Shown here piece by piece: positions 21,555-31,489 of a stretch of DNA of 64,000 nt. Below the pieces are notes generated by a model. That model searched no databases, was not told where the DNA came from, and saw nothing but the letters and a program-made list of their open reading frames with translations. Source of the DNA: Coenobita brevimanus (taxonomy: Eukaryota > Arthropoda > Malacostraca > Decapoda > Coenobitidae); assembly GCA_032717465.1 (NCBI GenBank), contig CM064732.1, forward strand, positions 22,914,191 through 22,978,190, given 5' to 3'. Position 1 is the first letter of the stretch. Each line of letters starts with the position of its first letter. Both the position numbers and the translations under genes were made by a program.

Positions 21555-22300
21555 GTAGGTTAAGGGGAAGTTGAGAGGCGACTTGAGGCTATGGAAGACC
21601 CAAGTTTGCATAAGGATTCTCAGCTTCCCGGTACAAATAGAAGTACTGTAGGTTAAGGGGGAAGTTCGAGAGAGAACTCCGCAGTGGCGACTTGAGGCTA
21701 TGGAAGACCCAAGTTTGCACAAGGATTCTCAGCTTCCCGATGCTAATATAAGTATTGTAGGTTAAGGGGGAAGTTCGAGAGAGAACTCCGCAGAGGCGAC
21801 TTGAGGCTATGGAAGACCCAAGTTTGCACAAGGATTCTCAGCTTTCCGGTACTAATATAAGTATTGTATTGTAGGTTAAGGGGGAAGTGAGAACTCCGCA
21901 GAGGCGACTTGAGGCTATGGAAGACCCAAGTTTGCACGAGGATTCTCAGCTTTCCGGTACTAATATAAGTATTGTATTGTAGGTTAAGGGGGAGAGAGAA
22001 CTCCGCAGAGGCGACTTGAGGCTATGGAAGACCCAAGTTTGCACAAGGATTCTCAGCTTCCCGGTACTAATAGAAGTACTGTAGGTTAAGGGGAAAGTTC
22101 GAGAGAGAACTCCGCAGTGGCGACTTGAGGCTATGGAAGACCCAAGTTTGCACAAGGATTCTCAGCTTCCCGATATTAATATAAGTACTGTAGGTTAAGG
22201 CACAGGTTGAGGACCCGTGTGCGGTTCGAGGCTATGGAAGACCCGAGTTTGCACAGGGATTCTCAACTGGCCGACCATAATCGTGTGCTATAATTAATGG
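21555..22300 (+). repeat. Seven-unit tandem repeat in 3' part of LTR element
   Basis: Units start with GTAGGTTAAGG at 21555, 21648, 21757, 21871, 21979, 22081 and 22190 (93-114 bp each; the last is diverged). Each contains GAGGCTATGGAAGACCC and AAGGATTCTCAGCTT-type blocks. The older copy has only about one recognisable unit (36433 onward), so the array grew after the copies diverged. Minus-strand open frames through it are artefacts. Confidence 0.95.
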
Positions 22301-22820
22301 CGACCTCGAATGTACGTCGTAGCACTGACTGCTAGGCAGAGAGAGTAATTGTAACTTAATAAGAATTTTGTCTCATTGACACTTTTGATGCTCCACCTCA
22401 ATTGGTTTTGCAGGTTCAGCAATGGGTGTAGCAGTTTTGCTGTCTTAGGACCAGCTGATCGTCTGCCGCACGCTGCCGCCTCTTCTCCTCTGCCTCCGTC
22501 GTCGCCATAATATTTACTATGTCATTTTACACGTAGGTACAGTTACACTACAGCTGTCACACCTACACCGTGTATTACATACACCACGCTACACAACAAT
22601 TAGTTGTCAGTGTAAATGTAGCGAATTTTCGCTCAGTTTGACCTGAGTACAGGATTTTCACCGTCGTCACGGAGTTTTTCCCTCAAGCTTGCTTCTATTA
22701 ACTTAAATACGAGGTTTTTTCGCTCACTGACGACTGCGACTTTCTCCTGTAGCAGGATAGCATACACACCACAGTGTGAATCTTGTGTGACTGAGTTAGG
22801 ATTTATATGTATGTATATTG

Positions 22821-22849
22821 AAATCTTTCTTCTGAAGGAAGAAAGATTT
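22821..22849 (+). promoter_or_regulatory. Hairpin with candidate polypurine tract upstream of 3' LTR
   Basis: AAATCTTTCTTC (22821-22832) and GAAGAAAGATTT (22838-22849) are perfect complements with a 5-nt loop. They end 18 bp before the 3' LTR. The purine-rich right half (GAAGGAAGAAAG) is a candidate polypurine tract for plus-strand priming. A GGGG run next to the LTR is another candidate. Confidence 0.6.
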
Positions 22850-22867
22850 AATTTTCATGGGGCGTAA

Positions 22868-23906
22868 TGTCACGAATCAATTCGCGACATTTCCTTTTTG
22901 TGAGAAGCCACGAACTATTAGTGGAAAACTCACTGTGTATCGCTCAGTTAACCGTTTCTCTCTCCATTTCGGGGTATACTTTTCAAATAATTCGTCACTT
23001 TCAAAAGTGACCGATTTAATGCACGTCACTAAGTGCGCTACTGAGCGATACAATTGTTTCTTTATCGTTCGCCTCTACTTGCATAAACCGTTAGCCACGC
23101 CTTCTTCCGGTGGCTCGTGCTTCCTGCCCATACATTATTTGAATTCAGTCTTGTGTTTGCTGTGACGGAGAAAGGGTCTGTGCTCAGAAGTGGAGAGGTC
23201 AGCTAGCACCCCAAGCTCCATTGTACAGTTAATCCAGTCCTCCCACCTTAGTGGTGATACACAGTATTCATCGACTGGTATTTCTTTTGTGTATTTTGTA
23301 GTTTTAAGAGCTTAGTTAAGGTGTTTTTCCTAGGCGTAAGTATTTAGCTTCTGTGTGAGTGAGCGAGTGCGTCTCATTGATTTGATTTGAAATGTAATGT
23401 TAAATTTATTTTTGTAATTAATAAATTTAACAGTTCTATTTCTTGAGCTTAATGTAGAGTAAATCTTGTTTCATTTCTCCATAATTAAGCTTATTTTCCA
23501 TATAGCTCCTAGCTTGCATAAACGTTTTACTATTCATAACTGGTACTTAGACCAGTCTTGTATTAACTTAAAATCCGTTGTGCCAGGAGTTAATGCATCA
23601 GCAAGAACCTGATGTTATTATTATTAGTATTAGTTATTTATTGTCAGGGGTGAATTAACTTTCTCCAGAGGCTAACAGTACAGTAATTCAGCAATTGTGA
23701 GTAATTAGTCTCTGCTGTGTACTGTTGAGAAAGTTTATAAATTCTCGATCTTAGAGAATCTTAGCAAGTCAGCGTAAAGTAATCGTTGCTTGATGTAGCA
23801 AGACAATCATTGTCTCTGCTCTTCAATATTATTGAATATTATCAATTTAAATAATATTTAACCATATATTTCAAAATTACCGTGATATTATAAAAACCCC
23901 GTGACA
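22868..23906 (+). repeat. 3' LTR
   Basis: 1039 bp, nearly identical to the 5' LTR. An AATAAA candidate signal is at 23420-23425. The open frame at 22857-23165 is the same as in the 5' LTR and is not a gene. Confidence 0.95.
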
Positions 23907-25500
23907 GTGTATGGAGACTATTGTTTTTGCTGGTATTATTATTAATCTGGCCTCAGAGTCTTGCAATGATTCCAGGAGAACCAGGGACTGCACAAGGACT
24001 CTGAAGGGCCCAGATTATGTGTCCTGGCATGGGCCATTGCTGATAGAAAAAAAAAATCGATATCTCCCCAGTGGGGTCAAGGTCATAGTGAGAAACAGTA
24101 GCAGACACGTGAGTTCTTCGACACCATTGTCAGATCCTTTGTTGATATTACACGAAGTTACTTAGGGTCTCTAGATCTTGTTTATATTACACATACCTTA
24201 CCACAGGGGAAAGCTTCCATATTGGGCTACACAATGAATATACGTAACTAATTAGTTTCTTCCTACAGTATAGATGGAGGCTATTGCTTTTGCTGGTATT
24301 GTTATTATTATTCTTGCTTCAGAGTCTCTCAAAGATTTCAGGAGAACTCCAGACTGCGCAAGGAATCTAGAGGGCCCAGGTTGTGTGTCCTGGAATGGGC
24401 TACTGCTAATAGAAAAAGAAATCCAAATCTCTCTAATGGGGTCAAGGTTATTGTATGAAAACAATAGCAGACATATGAGTTCTTTGACATCTTTGTTTGA
24501 ACCCTTGTTGATTAACAGAAGAAGTTACCCTATGGTGTTCAGATCTTGTTTATATCAAACATTCTTTACCACAGGACGGTGCTTCCTTATTCTGGCTACA
24601 CAGTAAATGTATGTACTAATTAATGATATACGAATCCAGGAGAACCGGAAACTGCACAAGGAATCTGAAGGGCCAAGGTAATGTGTCCTGGCATGGACCA
24701 CCGCTAATAGAAAAAAAAAATCCAAATCTCCCCAGTGGGGTCAAGGTCACTAGGAAACACTAGGTGGAGACTAGTGAATGTCCTTAGGATAGTTATAGAG
24801 TTCTAGATATTATTATTATCACCTCAGGGTTTCCTGATTATTCCAAGAGAACCACAGACTACACATGGAATTTGAATGGCTCTGGTTATTTGTCCTGGCA
24901 TGGACCACTGCTAATAGAAAAAAAAATCAAAATCTCCCTTAGGTGGTCAAGGTAACTAACTAACAGTAGATGGAGACTAGCGACTGTCTGTAGGACAGTT
25001 ACGAAGGTCTAGCTATTATTATGGTATCCTTACAGTCTAAAACGATTCCAGGAGAACTGGAGACTGGGTAAGGAACCTGAAGGGCCAAGGTTATGTGTCC
25101 TGGCATGACCCATAGCTGATAGGAAAAAGTTCATTTCTCCCAAATGGGGTGAAGGTCACTAGAAAACAGTAGATGGACACTAATGACTGTCCAGAGGACC
25201 GTTACAGAGCTCTAGTTATCATTATTATTTCTGCCTCAGAGTCTTGCAACGATTCCAGGAAGACCTGAGACTGTGCAATGAATCTGAAAGGCCCAGGTTG
25301 TGTCCTGCATTAGCCATTGCTGATAAAAAAATAAAAAAATCCAAATCTTCCCAATGGGGTTAAGGTCACTGAAAGAAATAGTAGAAGACTTATGTGTTCT
25401 TCGACACTTTTGACAGATCCCGTGTTGATGTTACATAAGAAGTTACCTAAGGGTCTTCAGATTTCGTTATATATTGCTCGCCTTTACCAAGGCGGAGTGA
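23907..25500. repeat. Tandem array R1, right part
   Basis: About six diverged monomers of roughly 200-370 bp. Each has a GATTCCAGGAGAACC-like block, TGTCCTGGCATGG-like block (near 24017, 24388, 24683, 24891, 25096, 25299), A-run, ATCCAAATCTCCC-like block and GGGGTCAAGGTCA. Longer monomers also share a TTCTTTGACA..GTTGATATTACA region. It continues the partial array left of the LTR retrotransposon. Confidence 0.85.
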
Positions 25501-25539
25501 TAATGTTTTTGCCAACCTGTGTGTGTGTGTGTTTTACCA

Positions 25540-25930
25540 TTATATCTCATGAACAGCATGAGCAATCAAAAACCTTTAAGGTATCAAGATAATAGCCAAA
25601 ATCTTGGCTGAGGTAGAAAGTGGGCAGTCGGGGTGAAGACCAAGGTCACCAAAATGGTTGCCAAAGGTCAACTAGTTTTAACCACCAACATTTAGTTCCG
25701 TTATATTTCATGAATGGTTTGAGCTATCAACATGAAACCTTCAGGGCAACAAGATATGGCCAAAATCTTGGACAAGTTCGAAAACAGGCACTCAGGGTCA
25801 AGGTCAAGGTAACCAAACTGGCTGCCAAAGGTCAGCTAGTTTTTGTTGCCAGACCTTTAGCGCCATTATATCTCATGCAATGCATGGCTTGAGGTATCAA
25901 TATGAAATCTTCAAGGTATCAAGATGGGAC
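25540..25930. repeat. Tandem repeat R2 monomers
   Basis: Monomers of about 150 bp share CTCATGAACRGCTTGAG-, CAAAATCTTGGACAAG- and CTGCCAAAGGTCAACTAG-like blocks. Further monomers occur at 26320-26515 and, as an inverted pair, at 52925-53178. Confidence 0.85.
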
Positions 25931-25934
25931 CATA

Positions 25935-26150
25935 TTATTCCCGCGCCCCCAACAGGGCCGCCATCCCAAGGTGGGGGGTGCTGCCCCCATGGGGCAGGTG
26001 CCACCCCAGGGCCCCCACCAGGGGTGGCAGCTCTCTGTCCCACTGGGAGGGGTACTGACCTGTGGCTTCCCTGGAGGCACTCCTCCCACCAGCCTCCCCA
26101 GGGGGACCTCACCCCCCAACCCCCCTTGGTGGAATCCCTTCTTGTAACTT
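25935..26150. repeat. GC-rich island 1 (within R2)
   Basis: Very C/G-rich, composed of CCCC-, GGGG- and CATGGGGC-type words, in otherwise AT-rich DNA. Followed by a block near 26155-26215 (GGGCAATTAACAATCGGC, then CTCTTCTTTCATAATTATTA) also found after island 2. Pro/Gly-rich open frames on both strands reflect composition only. Confidence 0.8.
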
Positions 26151-26268
26151 TACCAACAGCATATTCTGCCGGGCAATTAACAATCGGCACCTGAACGCTC
26201 TTCTTTCATAATTATTATTATCGCCTGCCTTTACATGACAGAGCAGTGATGTTTTTGCTCCCCCTCCC

Positions 26269-26269
<1 letters not shown>

Positions 26270-26310
<41 letters not shown>
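26270..26310. repeat. (GT)n microsatellite
   Basis: Uninterrupted GT run. Confidence 0.95.
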
Positions 26311-26312
<2 letters not shown>

Positions 26313-26319
26313 ACTACCT

Positions 26320-26515
26320 TCATATTTCATAAACGGCTTGAGCTCTCAACGTGAAACCTTCAGGGAATCAAGATAGGGCCAAAATCTTGGACACGTTTGA
26401 AAATAGGTACTTGGGGTAAAGGTCAAGGTAACCAAAACGGCTGCCAAAGGTCAACTAGTTTTTATCACCCGCCATTAGCACCATTATATTTAATGAACAG
26501 CTTGGGTTATCCTCC
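26320..26515. repeat. R2 monomer
   Basis: Same blocks as at 25690-25890 (AAACGGCTTGAGCTCTCAAC, CAAAATCTTGGACACG, CTGCCAAAGGTCAACTAG). Confidence 0.85.
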
Positions 26516-26740
26516 CGGCCTTTCCTGTGGGAGGCTCCGCCATCCCCCCCGGGGTGTGTGCCTGCATCCCGGGGTGGTCCTCCCAATGGGGCCGGTGCCC
26601 CCAACACACCCTGGAGACGCCAACCCCCCCGGCCCATCCTCATGACCCCCCTAGAGGGGGAGCTCGCCCATCGGCCCCCTCCAGGGGAGAGGAGGCGCCG
26701 CCCACCGCCCCCCCTCCCGTTGAGAGGCCTTGCTTGTACA
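26516..26740. repeat. GC-rich island 2 (within R2)
   Basis: Second C/G-rich block with the same composition and position relative to R2 as island 1. It is followed by a related flank (GGGCGATTAGCATTCGGC, then CTTTTCTTTCATTATTACTA near 26769-26815). Confidence 0.8.
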
Positions 26741-26807
26741 GTAGCATGGCCAAACAGCAGATTATGACGGGCGATTAGCATTCGGCTCCCGAATGCTTTT
26801 CTTTCAT

Positions 26808-26919
<112 letters not shown>

Positions 26920-26989
26920 CTGTAATTTTTGTATAGCTTAGCCACAAGAATATAACCTATCAAGTGTTCTCGAGTTCGATGGTGAGATC

Positions 26990-27500
26990 GGCTGAGTAAA
27001 TGAAAGCGAGCGTGAGAAAGAGGGGCAGGGAGGGAGAGTAAATTACAGTAAAAAAAAAAAAAGAAGAAGAAGAAGAAGAAGATACAAGAAGATGGAATTA
27101 AATCATGAAGCCTGATTTATGCGGTGATCGAAGAAGTATAGAATCGTCGGATAATGAAACGAAGGAGGAACTCTAAAATAGGTATTCGACTGTGGTTCAA
27201 AATTAAGAAAAAGACAAGGAAGAAGTGAAAAGGGAGAGGACTGTAAAAAGGGAGAGTGGTAACTAAATGGAAGTAAAGAGACTGACCACTATAGAAGACT
27301 AAAAAGACGGGAGAGAGAAGCAAAAAGAAAACAGTGCAGCCTGAGAGAGAGAGAGAGAGAGAGAGAGAAGTAGCTGAGCAAATGAGGATGCAGACAGAAA
27401 ACCGGAGGGAAAAGGCAAAAGTGAGTGATACAAAAAAATCCTGAGAAAATAGTCTGTGAGTGTTTTTAGTCGGGTTTAACGAAGAAAAAAGAAAATGACT
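26990..27500. other. Purine-rich region, no gene
   Basis: Strong A/G bias on the plus strand with an A-run and (AAG)n at about 27049-27082 and (GA)n at about 27343-27368. The 129-codon minus-strand open frame is a pyrimidine-strand artefact. Confidence 0.7.
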
Positions 27501-27790
27501 CTTCAAATAGAAAGTTGTTAGTCTGTGCGAAGTGTGAGGGAGGTGTGCTTATTATGTGCTACTTTTCGTGCTTTGATGCTATTCAGTCCCTGACAGGTGA
27601 TATGTGTGTTTTTTTTTTTAAATCTGAAGCAAGAAGTGTAAAGAATAAATTATTTCCGGTAGCCCTTTAATGAGAGAACAGGCTGTACCACAGCTATTGT
27701 GATAATGTTTTTGTACTGTAATGACTAAGTATAGCATGTTTGCCCCGTCTCATATAGGAGCGGCCAAGTTTTTGGAAATGTTTCCTAAGG
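27501..27790. other. No gene seen
   Basis: AT-rich spacer. Confidence 0.4.

Positions 27791-27793
<3 letters not shown>

Positions 27794-27862
<69 letters not shown>
27794..27862. repeat. (CA)n microsatellite
   Basis: Uninterrupted CA run, followed by a G-run near 27882-27891. Confidence 0.97.
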
Positions 27863-27864
<2 letters not shown>

Positions 27865-27891
27865 GGGGTTAAGAAATCCTAGGGGGGGGGG

Positions 27892-29049
27892 GATGTTCGT
27901 ATAGTTTCACTTCTAAATAAGTGACACGAGGGTACGTTGACTTAAAGCTTATATATATATAACTGGATGATCCACTTGACAGATGTTTCCCTCGCCAGAT
28001 GTGTAGGTTATGTGCAATAATGTATATAGTGGCATAGACTATTGACTGCTTGATTGATTAACTGTAATAAAACCGGCGGCGCAACTGCCAGGGTCATATG
28101 CTGCCAGATGGTAGAGGAGAGGGGCACTGACCTGTGTACTTTTGTGAACGATTGCCCAGGAAGGTATCGTGTAATGCAAATGTCGCCGTAATGGTTTGAG
28201 TGTATGTGCAAGTGTCAACTTAAATTATTTTCACTGGAGTGCCATCTTCTTTTCGAAAATGAGAAGATCTAAGGCAGCTGGTCTTCACATCTCAGCACTG
28301 ATACAAATAACTTGAGATGGGCCTTATTACTGATAATGGCGGAAATTGTAACTACAGAGTAGAAAGAATATAATTATGAACGACGGAGTTTGTTACATTT
28401 TGCCTTACTGTAAGCTACATACAAGTGCACGGGGTCACGTCTCCAGAAGGATGTGCCAGATGTACATCTTCCTTTTCAAAAGCTTTTAACTGTTGTGGAA
28501 CAACTGAGCCTATAATAATCAGATTCTAACAGCAGACAACTTGCAGGTGAAGCCCTATACTGAACTCATTTAACATGTTGCTAAATTTTCAGTCACAAAA
28601 AAACTATAAAAGAGCTGACGTGTAGGTGTCCCTGGGCAGAATCTGGACAAGGATACGAATCCTGCCCGAGGGACACTGGTAAAGTGAACCGTGGTTCTGA
28701 GGCAAACCTGAACAAGAGAGTGAATTTTGTTCAAAGATATCCGGCGGACCACTGTATTGTAATTTATACCTCCGAGATAAACCAGGAAAAAAAATCGTTG
28801 TTGACGGAGTGTTTTGTTCGTTTGCTTGGCCATTCCTTGCCCTGCGATTCAAGGTGGATCTTAGATGAGCTGCTGTAGCCATGTTCTATTGAATGTTTAC
28901 TTCGGACACTGAACCTACACTACAGTGCAGACTGGTACTGTAGTGTACTGTTGCTGGCTGTTTCAGTAAAACGTTTGAAAATACTGGAATATCTATGAGC
29001 AGGGACTTGCGCAATAAATGTTAATCTTGATGTGAAGCAGAAAAAGTCA
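27892..29049. other. No gene seen; one hairpin
   Basis: No coding region or known element was recognised. GTGTCCCTGGGCAG near 28627 pairs with CCTGCCCGAGGGACAC ending near 28677, with one bulge. This could be a structural element or a decayed SINE head. Confidence 0.45.
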
Positions 29050-29320
29050 GTTATCCCCGACTGAAGGTACCAGTGATGGCAATGGCAAAAGAGTGTGGGA
29101 AGAAGAAAGAGAGGGAATCAGTAGCAGAAAATGTGTGTTCAATGTAAAAATAAACCATGGCCGGGTAACTCGTACAGGCGCAATTTATATTCTTTTTTTC
29201 CGAGACAGAGAAAAAATGTAAATGATTCTGACGCAGGGGAGAGATACAGTTCAGGAAGGTAAGGGAAAAAATCGAGACAATGGTGGTTAGACAAGACATC
29301 TTGTGGAAGAACAAAGAAAT

Positions 29321-29377
<57 letters not shown>

Positions 29378-30530
29378 AGACTGACAGATAACCCGACAGA
29401 CAGACAGACAAAAAAGACATTCAGGCATAGAAAGGAGAGAGAGAGACTATGAAATAAGGATACAGTCAGATCGACAAAAAAGACGCGAGGGGAGGAAGTA
29501 TCAGAGTGAATTATGGAAGCCTTCTGTGAGTGGAGGAGGGGAAGGGGCGGGGATGAAGAAAAAACAGCAGAGAGAGGAGAAAGGAGAGGGAGCAAAAACA
29601 AGAGTAAGGGGGGACGGACGAAAAATAGGAGAAAAGTGTGGAGGAAAAAAATAAAAAAAAGTAGGAAGAGAAAAAGCTGACGAGGAGTTGGAAAGGAGTA
29701 GGAAATGAGGGAAGAGGAGAGGAAAGAAAAAATGGATTAATCAGAGGAAAACTGGACAAGGAGGAGGAGGAGGAGGAGGAGGGGGAAAAGGAGGAAGAAA
29801 TGAGGGAAGAGGTGGGGATGAAAAAGTTGGAGGAAGAAGGACAAATTATTAAAACTGGAGAAAAAGGAGGAAGGGGGGGGGGACTGGAGGAAGAGGAAAG
29901 GAAAAGAGGGAAGAGGAGGAAAAGAGAAAAAAAATGGAGGAAGCGGAGAAAAAAATGGAGGAAGAAATGGGGGGAGAGCGAGGAAAATCTGGAGGAAGAG
30001 GAGAGGGAGGAAGCTTTTGCAATTTGAAAAGGAAAATAATGATTGTGGGAAAGAGTGGAAGGGAAAACTGGGGGGATGAGGGATGGGAGAAAAAATATGG
30101 AAAGAAGAGGAGTGGAAAAACTAAAGGAAGAAAATGAGAGGGGAAACACTCTGGACGAAAATGAGAATAAAGAAAATTGATGTAAAAAGGAGATTAACAA
30201 AAAAGTGAAGAAAAGGAAAGGGAGGAAGTCTGCATGAAGAGGAGAATGAGAAAGCAATAAATTCATAAAAGAGGTAATAATAATAATCTAGAAAAAAAAG
30301 GAAATGGAGGAAAATCTTGAGGTAAAAAAGAGGGATAAGCAAATGAGGAAGAAGGAGATAGAGGAAATAATTAGGACGGGGAGGAGAGAGAGAAACTAAC
30401 TGAAGAAAATGTGGGGAACGAAAGGAAATTGGGAGGCTGGAGAGGCTGGAGGAAAAACGTGCGGGGAAAAAACTGAAACTAGATCGGGGGGTAGATGGAA
30501 ATGGAAAGACTCACATCTCCAAGACTACGA
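29050..30530. other. Polypurine domain 1, no gene
   Basis: About 1.5 kb of mainly A and G on the plus strand, including a (GT)n run (29322-29376), a GACA patch (29394-29410) and (GGA)n at about 29759-29782. Open frames on both strands are low-complexity (Lys/Glu-rich or Phe/Ser/Leu-rich) and I do not call them. Confidence 0.8.
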
Positions 30531-31150
30531 TGACGCCGTCCATAACTTTTTATACATATCCAGACATGATTTCCTCCAGCTTATAAATCCTTTGAAACAC
30601 GAGGGTTACAATCTAATGTGATTAACCTATTTACTAAGAAAAGTCTTTGCCAAGCCGAATATAACAGTGTGTTACCAGCAGTAATGATATGAGACAAAAG
30701 TAAAAGAATTACAGTTGTTAAAGCAGAGATCGCGGAGGTGTTAGCAGTCATCTAAGCACTTTCGTTTACATGGACTCAGTTCGCAAATTTACTTAAGCTA
30801 ACAGCAGCGAGATGAATGGCTAATCACATTTTATTTACCTTTAATCTATCATGGACTGATATGTGCTTTATGGTATGGTCTGGTGTTAACATGACTTAAC
30901 CTCATAGTTTAGAAGACATTAATACTTGACACCCATTCTGGAATGCATGGGATAACCAAACTATGTTTGACTATCCCTTTGCTGACTGCGCTCTGAAGCG
31001 TGGCATGAAGACTAACAACGTGTAATACTCATATGTGTTTCATAAATGACGGTCATAATGATAACACCTGCAAAAATATTCGATTTTGCAGTTATACTAG
31101 CAAAGATGATGGTTGCGAAATGAAGGTAGAAAGAGAAAATGTAGGAAGTG
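30531..31150. other. No gene seen
   Basis: AT-rich, unique-looking spacer. Confidence 0.45.
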
Positions 31151-31154
31151 GATG

Positions 31155-31241
31155 GTAGAGAGAGAGAGAGAGAGAATAAATAAAATCTAGAATGGCAGTT
31201 TTGCTTCCATTGCTGGTCTTGAAACAATGTGTCAGGAAGTG

Positions 31242-31285
<44 letters not shown>

Positions 31286-31338
31286 ATTCTTAACGATTTC
31301 TCCTCCTCCTCCTCCTCCTCTTCTTCTTCTAAAGAGAC

Positions 31339-31378
<40 letters not shown>
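31155..31378. repeat. Compound microsatellite
   Basis: (GA)n near 31157-31174, (TC)n near 31243-31281, (CTC/CTT)n near 31302-31330 and (TA)n near 31341-31378. Confidence 0.93.
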
Positions 31379-31381
<3 letters not shown>

Positions 31382-31489
31382 ACAGCATTGTTTGTTTGTT
31401 TATTTGTTTTTCCTTCAATCACACCCAAACCAAAGGCCAGAGACCCCCAGACCCATATATATTCTGAATCACAGTGACCCAAGACTGGT

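Larger units (their letters stand above)
17810..23906 (+). mobile_element. LTR retrotransposon, Ty3/gypsy-like, young, RT-less (copy 1)
   Basis: A complete insertion of 6097 bp. LTRs lie at 17810-18850 and 22868-23906, both beginning TGTCAC and ending GTGACA. They are flanked by the 5-bp direct repeat GTGTA (17805-17809 and 23907-23911). The LTRs differ by one substitution and one 2-bp indel by eye, so the insertion is recent. The internal region of about 4.0 kb carries one long frame (gag, protease, start of integrase), a seven-unit tandem repeat and a 3' hairpin. There is no reverse transcriptase, RNase H or integrase core, so it would need another element's enzymes. It is inserted into tandem array R1. 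An old copy lies at 33302-39620. Confidence 0.95.

Noticed and set aside
21589..22155. Repeated minus-strand peptides in the 3' part of the LTR element
   Set aside because: They are translations of the non-coding tandem repeat, antisense to the element.
25880..26194. Pro/Gly-rich open frames on both strands
   Set aside because: They overlap on both strands of a GC-rich repeat island, so composition explains them.
29511..30266. 251-codon minus-strand open frame rich in Phe, Leu, Ser and Pro
   Set aside because: It is the pyrimidine strand of polypurine DNA. There is no domain, and stops are rare there because of composition.
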